A stretch of DNA of 64,000 bases, taken from the NCBI GenBank assembly GCA_028641055.1, contig CM054060.1, forward strand, positions 244,169,540 through 244,233,539. Reading direction: 5' to 3'. Under the pieces are notes generated by a model that saw only the letters and a list, made by a program, of their open reading frames with translations, made no database searches and had not been told where the DNA came from. Below, piece after piece: positions 10,464 to 21,900 of this stretch. This stretch comes from Alopecurus myosuroides (lineage: Eukaryota; Streptophyta; Magnoliopsida; Poales; Poaceae). A program made the translations under genes and the position numbers. Numbering within the stretch: position 1 is the first letter of the stretch; each line of letters begins with the position of its first letter.

Positions 10464-12336
10464 GAGACAACGATGAGGGGACGGCGCGGCCCACGCCATC
10501 CTCCTCTGTTTCGACACCGGCGCGTGCGGATCCACCCAGAGGCCATACGAACACCACCATGTTGCCTGGAGCAGGATCTGAGGCTGGACCAGGAGATTCC
10601 GCCACCTCTAGATCGTTTGCGCCCTCGACGCATATCACCTCGCCTGTTGCTTCTCCAATTTAGCACATTGGAATGAGTACTCGACTTCAAAAAGGCATTC
10701 AAAAACCGAGAGGTTATACAGATGGTACAATACGGTGGTAAGCAACCACAAATTTATAAAAACCACTCTACTCGTCATGTTTTGCTTGTTTCCATAGGTG
10801 TACCCTCCACATTAACTGAAGCCCTTGATGATCCTGTGTGGCGCAAAGCAATGGAGGAAGAGTATGATGCTTTGCTCCAAAACAAGACTTGGCATCTTGT
10901 CCCCCCTAGCAGAAACACAAATTTGATTTATTGTAAGTGGGTTTGCCGTGTGAAGAAAAATGCAGATGGTACAGTTGACAGATACAAAGCACGCCTAGTT
11001 GCAAAGGGGCTCAAGCAAAGGTATGACATAGACTATGAGGATACTTTCAGCCATGTTGTTAAAGCTGCAACCATTAGACTTGTCTTAGCAGTTGCAGTCT
11101 CTCGAGGATGGAGTTTACGGCAACAAGATGTCAAGAACGTGTTTCTTAATGGTGTTATGGAAGAAGAGGTTTATATGAAACAACCTCCAGGTTCTGAAAA
11201 TGCTAATACTCCTCACTATATTTGCAAACTTGATAAAGCAATTTATGGATTAAAACAGGCTCCACGAGCTTGGTACTCTCGACTCGGTTCTAGACTACAA
11301 AGTCTTGGTTTTGTTCCCTCTAAGGCTAACATATCATTATTCTTATATCACAAAGCAGGATTTAGTATGTTTATGCTGATTTATGTTGATGACATCATAG
11401 TTGCAAGTTCTTCCAACAACGCTATTCCTGCTTTGCTACAAGATCTAAATGAACATTTTGCCATCAAGGATCTTGGAAATTTGCACTACTTTCTGGGTAT
11501 TGAGGTTAAAAGAACTGAGAATGGTTTACTGTTGACATAGGAAAAATGTGCTAATGATTTACTAGCTCGAGTTAGCATGACATGTTGCAAACATGCTCCC
11601 ACACCATTATCTTCAACCGAGACATTGTCCTTGCACATAGGGACACCTCTTGGTCCTGATGACTGTACTCAATACAGAAGTATAGTTGGTGCTCTCCAAT
11701 ACTTAACTCTTACACGCCCAGATTTATCCTTTGTTGTTAACAAAGTCTGTCAGTTCTTGCATGCTCCCACAACAACTCATTGGACAGCTGCTAAAAGGAT
11801 TTTGAGATTTGTTCAGAGTACAGTAAATGTTGGTATTACTCTAATGCATTCACCATCCACATTATTGAGTGCCTTCTCAAATGCAGATTGGGTTGGCTGT
11901 CTTGACGATAGAAGATCTACTGGAGGATTTGCTATCTTCTTTAGATCTAACTTGATTTCCTGGAGTGCCCGCAAACAAGTAACGATATCTCGTTCTAGTA
12001 TAGAAGCTGAGTATAAATCTCTAGCAAATGCTAATGCAGAGTTAATATGGGTTGAAGCACTTCTTCATGAACTTGGAGTCAAGACGATGCAGAAACCATG
12101 TCTTTGGTGTGACAATCTAGGTGCCACCTACTTGTCATCCAATCTTGTTTTTCATGATCGCGCTAAACACATAGAGATAGATTGTCATTTTGTTAGGGAA
12201 AAAGTTGCAAACAAACAGCTAGATATAAAATTTATTTCTAGTAAGGATCAAGTCGCTCACGGTTTCATAAAGGCTCTTCCTGTTAAGAGTCTAGATGAGT
12301 TTAAGCGTAATCTAAATATTTGTACAAGTTTAGATT
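10464..12336 (+). pseudogene. Ty1/copia pol 3' part: reverse transcriptase and RNase H, broken
   Basis: After a Pro/Ser/Thr linker typical between integrase and RT (10464-10720), the frame 10722-11540 carries [21 protein letters not shown], the KARLVAKG block, and the catalytic YVDD at about 11382. An in-frame TAG at 11538-11540 replaces a Gln codon. The same frame then continues to 12338 with the copia C-terminus: RPDLSFVVN, the RNase H DW.GC and SRSS.EAEY blocks, and [12 protein letters not shown]. Upstream gag, protease and integrase are missing. The stop codon, the frame change near 10700 and the truncation make it inactive. Confidence 0.9.
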
Positions 12337-12345
12337 AAGGGAGGG
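12337..12345 (+). other. Copia polypurine tract
   Basis: AGGGAGGG lies between the pol stop codon (TAA ending at 12338) and the LTR start TGTTGG at 12346, the canonical PPT position. Confidence 0.7.
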
Positions 12346-12505
12346 TGTTGGATATCATTGTATCTTGGCTCGTACACTATGGAGTAGTACTCCACCGTAT
12401 TGGACCCTCTCTTGTATGCCACGACGGAGGCTTTTTCCTTCCTATATAACACGCACCCGATGCCTCCAACAGGGTCATCGTTTCCGTCCTAAACATCAAC
12501 AGGGT
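12346..12505 (+). mobile_element. Copia 3' LTR, partial
   Basis: It starts TGTTGGATATC right after the PPT and contains a TATA-like CTATATAAC near 12443-12451. The sequence passes into LINE reverse transcriptase coding DNA near 12500-12540, so the 3' boundary is approximate. A CCAACA at about 12466 could be the true LTR end. No 5' LTR is present in the window. Confidence 0.6.
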
Positions 12506-13527
12506 GATGGGGCTCGCCATGCTGGAACGTTATAGGAAAAGACAGACGTCTAGGATCAATTTTCTTCGGGAGGGTGACGCCAACAAAAAAAGATTTCCAC
12601 CTTCGCGTCAACTCCCGTAGGAGGAAGAACCATATTCAGAGGCTCAAGCTAAGCGACGAATCGGTGGTAAACCACGATGACAAGGCTTCCTTGATTTTCG
12701 AGCATTTCTCCAAGGTCTTAGGCCCTCTTGCTGCCAGGAAACTCGATCTCAATTGGGCGGCAATCAACCCCGTCGTTGAGGATCTTGAAGACCTTTCTCT
12801 ACCTTTCTCTTTGGAGGAGATCAAATCTTCCATTGACGATATGCCGTATGATAAGGCCCCTGGTCCGGATGGTCACCATGGCCTTCTTCAAATATTGTTG
12901 GGGCATCATCAAGCTTGATCTCATGCACGTCATCGACGCGTTCTCTGAGTTAAACGTCCACATCATCAACACTTCTAAAGTTACTTTGCTCCCGGAGAAG
13001 GAGGGGGCTGACTCGATCTCGGATTTTCGCCCTATAAGCCTAATTCACGTTATTCCCAAGATCATTTCTAAAGCTATGTCGTGCCGCCTCAGCCCGAAGA
13101 TGGACACCCTTGTATCACACTGTCAGTGCGCTTTCATCAAGAACAGAAGCATCCATGATAATTTCATGTACACTCGGAACACCGCAAGACGGCTGCATCA
13201 GAGCCACGCGCACACCCATGCTTCTCTTCAAGTTAGACATTGCCAAGGCCTTCGACTCATTGTGATGGGATTACCTCCTCGACATAACGCAATGCAATGG
13301 GTTCCCTACGCGATGGCGCGCTTGGGCTTCGATCTTTTTCTCAACTGCAACCTCACGTGTGGTGCTCAATGGTATCCAGTGCTGGAGGTCCTGCATGGCC
13401 GCGGACTGAGGCAAGGGGACCCTCTTTCCCCTTTACTTTTTGATGTTGGCATTGATCCTCTAAACAGAATCCTCGAGCTTGTCACTGAAGATGGCCTCCT
13501 CCAACCGATACCAGACATGATTGCCTC
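12506..13527 (+). pseudogene. LINE (L1-type) ORF2, reverse transcriptase N-terminal part
   Basis: Frames at 12574-12918 and 12728-13546 encode a plant non-LTR RT: an FHLRVNSRRRKNHI block, then DKAPGPDG (RT motif 0/1), FRPISLI, AFIKNRSIHDN, and LRQGDPLSPLLF. The motifs are spread over more than one frame, so several indels are present. The endonuclease and ORF1 are missing, so the copy is 5' truncated, as is common for LINEs. The reading is interrupted at 13527 by a solo LTR and resumes at 14911. Confidence 0.85.
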
Positions 13528-14910
13528 TGATGGCCCACAATTATAGGGGATCGCTACAGTCTTCGAGGGAAGTAAAACCCAAATTTATTGATTCGACATA
13601 GGGAGCCAAAGAATACTTATAAGCCTTAAAAAATGAGTTGTGAGTTCAGATGCACCTGAAAGTAGACTTGCTCACAACAGTTTATCAGTGCTAACAGTTT
13701 TATAGCAGTAGTAGTAGTAAAATAACAGTAGGAGTAAAATAGTAACAGCAGTAGCAATTGTAGGAAAAACAGGATGAAAATGTTGTAGTCATAGGGATGG
13801 ATGAACGGACGCTGCATGGATAAGATAGTTCATATAATAATCAAAACATGTGCATTGTAGATAGATAATAATAAAGCATCCAAGTTCTAGGAAAACCATA
13901 GGCACATGTTCCAATTTAGTCGTACGTGCTCGCAAAGAGAAACTTGCACAACATCTTTTGTCCTACCAGCCCGTTTGGAGCGGGGCCTCAAGGGAAACTC
14001 ATGTTAATTCAGGTGCTCCTTTTATTAAGCACCAGAGAAAAGCATTAACACTCCGGGAACACATGTGATCCTCACATCACAGCCATCCCCCCGGTCGTCC
14101 CAATTATTGTCACTTTGGGGCCTCGGGTTCCGGACAACAATGTGTGTAATCAACTTGCAGATATGATCAAGAAACATAATTATACTCATGAAACAATAAC
14201 ATGTTCAGATATGAGATCATGGCACTCGGTCCCTAGTGACAAGCATTAAGCATAACAAGTTGCAAAAACGATATAAAGCACTAACAACGGATACTAGGTA
14301 ATATGACCTAACGATCTGGCATTATTACATGAACGAACTCATCCAATTTCCATCCCTCTCAGCCTACAGCGGGGATTGCTCACATATGGATGGGGTAATC
14401 ATGGATGGTTGGTGGAGAAGTGGTGGCGGTGATGATGGTGATGATCTCCTCCGAATCCCCGTCCCGGTAGGGCGCCAGAACAGGAACTTCTGCTCCCCGA
14501 ATTGAGTTTTGCGGTGGTGGCGGCGCTCTGATGCGTTTTTTCTGGAATATGACGAACCCCCTTCTGTTTTAGGGTTACGGGGCATATGTAGTCGAAAGGA
14601 GAGCCCGAGGGGGTGGCTGGGGCCACCACACCACCAGGCGGCGCGGCCTAGAGGGCGCCCAGCCATGGTGTGGGCCCCTCCTTGCGCCCTCCGACTCTTC
14701 TTCTGGCTCCGGGGATCTTCGGGTAAAATAAGGACTTTGAGATCTTTTCCGGGCAATTTCCTGAAAGTTGATTTTTCTGCACAAAACGAGACACCAACGT
14801 AATTCTGCTGAAATTAGCGTTAGTCCGTGTTAGTTGTATCCAAACTCATAAGTTTAAAGGCAAACAATAGCAAAATTGTTTGGAAAAGAAGATACGTTTT
14901 GGATGTATCA
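13528..14910 (-). mobile_element. Solo LTR, TGATAC family, 1383 bp, TSD GCCTC
   Basis: It begins TGATGGCCCAC (plus strand) and ends GGATGTATCA. Perfect 5-bp target duplications GCCTC lie at 13523-13527 and 14911-14915. It is closely related to the LTR at 30835-32223: both share the same leftmost segment starting near TATAGGGGATCGC and the right-hand segment around GATACGTTTTGGA. No internal region is present. GC-rich ORFs at 14364-14802 are shadows. Confidence 0.9.
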
Positions 14911-16528
14911 GCCTCCATGAGAATCTCCATGTACGCGGACGCCGCCGCAATTTTTCTGGTGCCCTCGGTCGATGATGTCTCCAACCTTGCCGCTACTCTA
15001 CATCATTTCGGAGAGGTTACTAGCCTGGTCACCAATATTGGTAAAAGTTCTATCTCTCCGATGTGATGCTCCAATATTGACCTCAACGCCATTATGACCA
15101 CCTTCCCAGCGGTTGTCTCCGAGTTCCTCATCAAGTATCTTGGCCTGCCTCTCTCCCTTGGAAGGCTTCGTCGGGTCAATCTTCACGCCTACATTGACAA
15201 GGCTGCCTCTTGTCTGCAGCCTTGGAAAGCGAAGTTTATCAATCGGGCCGGTTGTGCGGCTCTCATGAAGTCGTGCTCTCCTCTCTACCAGTCTTCCTGC
15301 TAACAACCATCAAAGCAGATAAGCGCATTCTCAAGGACTTTGACAAACTCAGAAGCGTCATGCTCTGGAATTGTAGTGACAAAGTGAGCGGGGGAAAGTG
15401 TATGGTTAATTGGGACAAGGTCTGTCGTCCAAAGCATTTGGGCGGGCTTGTCATCCTCGACTTGGGAAGATTCTCCAAAGCTCTTCGTCTACGCTGGCTA
15501 TGGTACGAGTGGGCTTCTCCGCACAAGCCCTGGATTGGATCAGAAACTCCTAATGACCCTCTAGACCGTCAGCTTTTCAATGCCGCAACCGAGGTTACTA
15601 TTGGGGACGGGAAGAAAGCTTCTTTCTAGAGCTCCTCTTGTATTGGAGGCCTATTGCCCAGGGTCATTGCCCCCAATCTTTATGTGACCTCCAAGCGCAA
15701 AAATAGGAAGGTCCATGACGCCCTTGCCGATAATACATGGATCTCTGAGCTTCGTGTGGAGAACTTTACCGCCGAGCATTTCGAGCAGTTCGTCCACCTT
15801 TGGGGCCTTACATCGGAAATCATCCTCACCCCGGGCATCATTGACTCCATCACTTGGACCCTCACGAGCAATGGCATCTACAACACGCAGTCACCTTAGA
15901 AGGCTCAGTTCTTGGGTGCCATCCCTTGCAACTTCATGGGCATGGTATGGAAAACGTGGGCTCCAAGTGCAGTTTCTTCGCCTGGCTGGCCATCCAAAAC
16001 AGGCTATGGACTTCTGACCGCTTGGCCATCAAAGGGTGGCCTCACCATCCCACTTGCCAGCTCAGCAGATGCCAACCTGAGACGACGAGGCACATTCTCT
16101 TTGAGTGCCTATACTCCAAGAGAATATGGATATGGAGATGGCCGTTTGGTTGAAGTGCCCAAATTTGATGGCTTGCTTTGGCTCAATTAGGCCTACGGTC
16201 CATGACTAGCCACACCGTCGACTTCATCTGGGGGGGCTCAAAACTGCGATCATTCTTATCACATGGGAGATCTGGAAGGAGAGAAACACGAGAATTTTCA
16301 ACAACAAGTACTCCATGCCTGCTATCCTCATTCAGCGCATCAAAGATGAGGGCAAGAACTGGATCCTGGCTGGAGCCAAGAATTTGGCTGAAATTATTGG
16401 CTAATCTAACCCTAGGGAGGACAATGTAATTTTTTAGTTTGCTTGTTGGCTTAGGCCTTATTGTGTTATTTACTCCTTCGATATCAATATAAAAGGCAAA
16501 TCTTTTGCCTTGTTTCAAAAAAAAAATT
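14911..16528 (+). pseudogene. LINE ORF2, RT C-terminal part and zf-RVT region with poly(A) end
   Basis: This is the continuation of 12506-13527. It opens with the RT catalytic box written as YADAAAIFL instead of the usual YADDA, so the second Asp is lost. KYLGLPLSLGRL, FINRAGCAALMKS (15094-15303), GGLVILDLGRFSKALRLRWLW (15210-15629) and the zf-RVT-type segment with WKTWAP, FFAWLAIQNRLWTSDRLA and CQPETTRHILFEC follow, scattered over three frames. A run of ten A at 16517-16526 marks the 3' end. Many frameshifts show it is inactive. Confidence 0.87.
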
Positions 16529-17352
16529 TGTTTTAGTGACAACTATTACATGCACTTAGTACTTCATACAAATTTCTGTGTATTTTTTGTTTCCAACCAA
16601 ACAAGATCTACTATCCACTCCCATGCATGTATTAGATCCTTGCATGTTGAATTGAACACGTCATGCCATGAAATTCCTACATTTCCTATTCCCATGTTTA
16701 CAATATAACTGCGAACCAAACATAACCTTACAAGTGAACAACGTACACCTATTTATTCGCAGAAAAAAATATTTACAGGAAAAGTGTAGTTACGTACTTT
16801 GATCACGAGTCAATCATAGTAGTACTACTGTAAATGTACTTATCCCATGTTCCTGATTGATAACAGCAATGCATGCACTGTCAAAGTATCCGAATTCTGG
16901 TGATCTATACCGCACGCAGATCGACCTACGGGATCCCACAGCTTCATGTCAACGCTGCATGCATGCGCCATTGTGCTATCGATCAGTAGGTCAAGCATCG
17001 ATTAGAGAGAAGGCGCGTTTTCATGTGGGGGAGAACGTACAAATAATCAGCCTATGTCAAATTGCAGGCCAAAAAAATATTTAGTGTCACAAGATGGAAT
17101 CTCTAGCTAATTAGTTAGGCTTTGGGAGAAACCAAAGTGTCAGTAGCTTCTGACTTTGCTACAGCTGACCGCTTCCGGCCCATCACTTGACTAGACTGCA
17201 TAAAGATATGCAGAGATTTGCTCAAGAAATTAATGCAGTCCAGCTGCAAGATCGAAACCCGTGCAAGTCAGCGGTATTGCATGTTACCGTGATTACAGAA
17301 CTTGTCATCGAATCAACTACTCAATTCACCATGCACGACCTCGCTCCACCGC
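16529..17352. other. Intergenic DNA / upstream region of the glycine-rich protein gene
   Basis: No coding sequence is recognisable. The stretch contains several CATGCATGC-type RY-like elements (16865-16875, 16956-16966). It probably carries the promoter of the downstream gene, but no specific regulator can be named. Confidence 0.4.
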
Positions 17353-17360
17353 TATATATA
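17353..17360 (+). promoter_or_regulatory. TATA box of the glycine-rich protein gene
   Basis: TATATATA followed by CCCACGC, about 62-69 bases upstream of the ATG at 17422. This fits a core promoter with a roughly 35-base leader. Confidence 0.65.
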
Positions 17361-17421
17361 CCCACGCAACCCTGTCTGCTAAGCATCCAACTCATCTCAC
17401 ACTTCACTTAGCTCACTCACA

Positions 17422-18036
17422 ATGGCTGCTAGTACTAAGCTTGTAGCTCTCGCCTTTGTCGTCCTCGTGAGCATTGGGTTCACCAATGCTTCACGTATGC
17501 TAGCTAGCTCATCCAGTGCCGCCGCAACGGGAAGCGGTGGAGGCGGAGGAGGTAGTGGTGAATCCGGTGGGAATGGGTATGGCTTTGGATCTGGAAAAGG
17601 TGGCGCCGCAGGATCCGGTGAAACCTATCTAGATTCGGGTAACAAATATAACTATGCCCACGGACTTGGTGGAGGAGGAGGATTAGGTGGCGGCGGTGGT
17701 TCAAAAGGTGGATTCGGATCTGGTTCCGGGTCTGGCTCTGGCGCCGGCACCGGGGCCGCTGGTTCGGCATCAGCCCCTAGCGGAAATGGGTATGCCCGTG
17801 CTAACGGTAACGGCGGGGGTGAGGGCACAGGTGCTGGCGCCAATGGGTCTAGCGGAAAAGGAGCTGGATCGGGCGGTGGTGAAGGAAATGGTGAGAGTGG
17901 CGTAGCAAGAGCACCAGCTCCTGGTGCTGATGGTGTCAGCCACTCTGATGCCGGTGGTAGTGGTACCGGTGGTGGCGGCGGCGATCAACGGAAATGGAGG
18001 TGGAGAAGGAAAGGGAGCTGGAAACGCTGGCAGTGA
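17422..18036 (+). CDS. Secreted glycine-rich protein (frameshifted; related frame continues to 18298)
   Basis: The 204-residue product starts MAASTKLVALAFVVLVS, a clear signal peptide with likely cleavage after about residue 24 (TNA), followed by SRML and then long Gly/Ser repeats (GSGGGGGG, GLGGGGGLGGGGG). This is the pattern of cereal glycine-rich cell-wall structural proteins, which are exported to the apoplast. At about 17975-17990 a run of GGC codons is followed by a frame change: the annotated frame ends in a basic tail (RKWRWRRKGSWKRWQ). The +1 frame continues the Gly/Ser/Asp-rich sequence to a stop at 18298 ending GSGGYP. The ancestral protein was therefore probably about 290 residues. 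Either a recent 1-bp indel or an assembly error in low-complexity DNA explains this. A TATA box and poly(A) signal flank it. Confidence 0.8.
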   Translation: MAASTKLVALAFVVLVSIGFTNASRMLASSSSAAATGSGGGGGGSGESGGNGYGFGSGKGGAAGSGETYLDSGNKYNYAHGLGGGGGLGGGGGSKGGFGSGSGSGSGAGTGAAGSASAPSGNGYARANGNGGGEGTGAGANGSSGKGAGSGGGEGNGESGVARAPAPGADGVSHSDAGGSGTGGGGGDQRKWRWRRKGSWKRWQ

Positions 18037-18298
18037 TGACACATCAGGCAGTGCCAGTGGAGAGGGTAGCGGCAACGGTGGTGGCATAGTTAAGGGTCTT
18101 GCTCCAGGGCCAAGCGTCGGAGTTGGTTCTGGTTCTGGCTATGGAGGTGGACAAACAGGAAGCTCTGGATCTGATGGTTCGGGCTATGCTACCGGAAATG
18201 GTGCCGGGGGTGGTGGCGGCATAGGTGAAAGCAACAATGGCGGGATCGGCAGCGGTGGAGGCACCGGATCTGGATCCGGTTCCGGTGGATACCCTTAA
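18037..18298 (+). pseudogene. Out-of-frame 3' part of the glycine-rich protein gene
   Basis: In the frame that ends at 18298 the sequence encodes GNGGGEGKGAGNAGS and further Gly/Ser repeats, ending with a Tyr-Pro. Composition and repeat style match the upstream half, so this is the original C-terminus separated by the frameshift. If the indel is an assembly artefact, the CDS is 17422-18298. Confidence 0.7.
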
Positions 18299-18415
18299 AT
18301 TTCCTTTTTCAGACGAGCTAGAACCGGAGCCCAGCACACATTTTTAGTATCTTCATTCTACCGTTACACGTCACTAGTTTCTCTTCATTTTAAGTTAAGG
18401 TTTTATCACGCTCCA

Positions 18416-18421
18416 AATAAA
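18416..18421 (+). terminator. Poly(A) signal AATAAA of the glycine-rich protein gene
   Basis: AATAAA lies 118 bases after the stop at 18298, in an AT-rich 3' region, consistent with a plant near-upstream element. Confidence 0.55.
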
Positions 18422-18945
18422 GGGCTCCATGCATGATTCTAGTCGAAGTACCGTAGTTAGTGGAGCAATCAACAGAGATGTAATCGCTATTGTCCGGAAA
18501 TATCAATTTGCCGATTCTTCTCGATCTTGCATGTCACCTTGTTCTTGTACGTGTTGTATGCGTTGATCCTTCACAATTAACCACTTCTTTGTCCCTTCTA
18601 GATACCGTGAAGTTTATAAGTGATAACTCTCATGCACGTACGCATTTGTGTTTGTTCTACTCATGTTGCCTGCTTTCAATGATGTCCTCGACCACCATAA
18701 CTTACTGATGACCAGATCGAGGGCAACAACAAAATGACACCGGTCAAACTGTGTCTGAATAATACATGCACCAATCAACTCCACAAATGTTTCTGCTGTG
18801 CAACGATGCCCGAACGTGGCACAGGATGCCTCGCTCTTAAAGTTTACTTCAATTCTGAAGCTATTCATGATATCATGCGCTATTAATGTTTACTTCAATT
18901 CTGAAGCTACAACTATGATGAGCTGCAAACAGCGACTTCTCTGAG

Positions 18946-21900
18946 CTAGCCAATCGTGACAGAGGATGCCTCGCTCTCCCTTGCAACTCTGATGAACACA
19001 TCCTCCAGAGTAGTATCAGCCAGGCCCCAGGCAAGAATGGTCAGCCTACTTTTCGCATTCTCCATGGCACGGAACACTTCGGAGATCCTCACCTCCTGCT
19101 TCGGCATCTCAAACTTCTGTGTCCCGGAGATACAGTACACCTTGTTCACCCCCGGTGAGATGGACCGGACTAGCTTCTCTACCTCCTCCGCCTCCTCACC
19201 CGCCGCAGTCGTTATCGTCAGTACATATGAGCCTCCATACTTGGTTTTCAGCTGGAAAAGGAAGATTGGGTGGCTTTGTTAGCATCTGAGATCGATGATC
19301 ATCTGGAAGATATGATCAATTTACTGGCGTACGTTAATGTACCTCTTTTGAGTTTCCGATGCACTGCAAGGCACCGTTCGCGATTATTCCTATTCGATCG
19401 CATAGAACTTCGGCTTCTTCCATTGAATGTGCTGCAAGATTGATGGAAGTTTGTTTGAATTTTAAGCATGTGATGTGAAGCTCAAGATGCACAGACACAT
19501 AGGAAAATGCCATGCTGAACACATCTGTACGAGAATTGAAGGTAAAGTACTAACTCGTTAGAATTATGGCCCTGTTCTGTTTGGCGGAATTCACAGCATT
19601 CCATAAATCTTTCCTTGATGCTGGATCTAAGCCGGAACTTGGTTCATCCATATAAACAACCTTCCAAGCACAATTTTTCAGAAGATCACCATATCATTAA
19701 TGAATTCAGTTGGTAAATACAAGTACCTTTGGGTCACCAATTAGAGAGATTGCAACACTGAGACGACGCTTCATGCCACCGCTGTATTTTTGTACACGCT
19801 TATCAGGAACACCACCGTCAAACAAACGTACACTTTTCAATGACTGTTTGATAGCCTGAAAAGAATAAATGGGAGGTTTTCAGTAGTTGCTTCTGTACGG
19901 AATGATGATTTGGTTTTTCATCCAAGAAAATGGTAATATGTGATGACAAAACAGCAAGTTCTCTGTGTAAAGGAAAAATTGAGTTCCGGCAAAGTGCGCA
20001 GGAGTATATGAATATGCCAATTCTTGCATGAAATCTTGACTGTATCAGAAGTTCAGAACACTAAAATGTGTACCGCTTATTCTGACATCCAATTTTATAT
20101 TAATCCTACATATAAAACCACTCCCAATTGTTCCGATAAACAATGGCTGTGCCTTAGAATTTGTGTTGGAAATTTTGTACAAGTGTACACATTAGCTCAG
20201 AACAAATCAGCCCTATATGCAAATGATGAGCTCAGCTTTAGTCAGCTGGTCAAGGAAATGAATACTATGGTTCTTCAGTGTTGAGTGATAAATGATGACT
20301 GAAGTCGAGTTCATCATATTCGCACATGGAAAATATCACCATATTAAATACTGGAACGCATTACCTGAGATAATTGTGCACCCTTCAATTTCTTAAGTCT
20401 CCCGTAGAACAGCAAATGTTCGCGGCCAGTCAGTGTTTCCCAAAGCAAGCTGTATGGTGACAAAGGAGGAGAAAGTGACCACACTCACAATTTTAAAAAT
20501 ACATTGTCTCAAACTAACCTACAAAACTTATTTAGAAAATATCTGAGTGAAAGAGGTTAGAAATTACTCATGCTGCGGACAAACACCGATTCCTGTATAA
20601 ATTTTGTCCATGTCGAGTCGTATGTCCATTCCTTCGATGTACGCCGTGCCAGATGTTGGTTTAGTAAATCCAGTGAGCTGTTATCAGGTTAAGAGTCCTT
20701 CAGTTTGACTACGTATTATATACTATTACTATAGGTTATAGCTAGAACCATTTGGAATAGACAGAAAATTCTTCAATTCAGTCCTGCTAGTACATGAGCT
20801 CCTAGACATGTTCTTCCTTGATGCAAACAAAAATGTATGACTGCACTTTTATAATGGTCATATTTCCCTGTGCCATACATGATTTACATACAAATCCACC
20901 TGTTGCATTATTCTGTCCAGTTCATACATGTAGGACGCTCAAAGCATCAATAATTTATAATGAAATCAGAGTATGCCCCGTATTAGATATTTTGACGAAG
21001 GTAGCCCTGCAGTAAATTATAGCATCAATTGCATTCATACTTACCATGTTGATTAGAGTAGTTTTTCCAGCACCATTTGGACCAAGAACACCGAAGCACT
21101 GCCCACGTGCCATTGAAAGGGACAACTCTCTGACTGCAATTTTCTTTGAATTGCCGTCTTTTCCACGATACACTTTCTTAAGGTTGTCACATATGACTGA
21201 ATAACTACTATTTGGTTCTTGTAGTAGCTGTCCAACTATTTCTCTCTGTAAGGAGATATGGTAAAGCTACATTAGTACCATGTCAAAAAGGTTCAATAGG
21301 AAACACCACTCAGGACTAGAATTACACTCTAGGCTAAGCTGCTATCACCTTATATACATCACTGAAGTTTGGCACAGTGTAGACAAGAAGAAAATATGTA
21401 ACTCCAGTCCAGAGTCTAGACTCAGATTTTAACACGCCGATGATCATAAGGTTAACAGAATGGACCGGAGAACTAGAGTTATTATATATGTATGCGACAA
21501 ACATAACACACCTCTTTGATAACATCTGTCCTCTCCATTTCAACAGAAGCTTTGAACTCTTGAATCTGAATTGTTTGCTGTTGAGCAGCTGAAGATCGCT
21601 TCGCAGCCCCGTGCGAGTGAAGAAGTAATACTGCTTTTCTTATTCCATTTGGAAAGGAACCAAAGTGATCCAGATAGGATGATAATAGCATGAATAGGAT
21701 CCATTCGAGTACCATTATGGTTAAAATGCTTGTCATCCCATTTTTGGTATCACTCAGGTCGCTCCACTGCATCCCCGTGGAGCCCATATCACTTACCAGC
21801 AATGCAGATTGTGAAAACTCGTACACAATGCGATATAAAGAAAATGGAGGGAAAAGTTCCAAAAGTGTAATCCAGCTTCCTTGAAATGATCAAATAGGAA

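Noticed and set aside
14364..14802. Overlapping Pro/His-rich ORFs on both strands
   Set aside because: Inside the solo LTR 13528-14910; composition-driven shadows.
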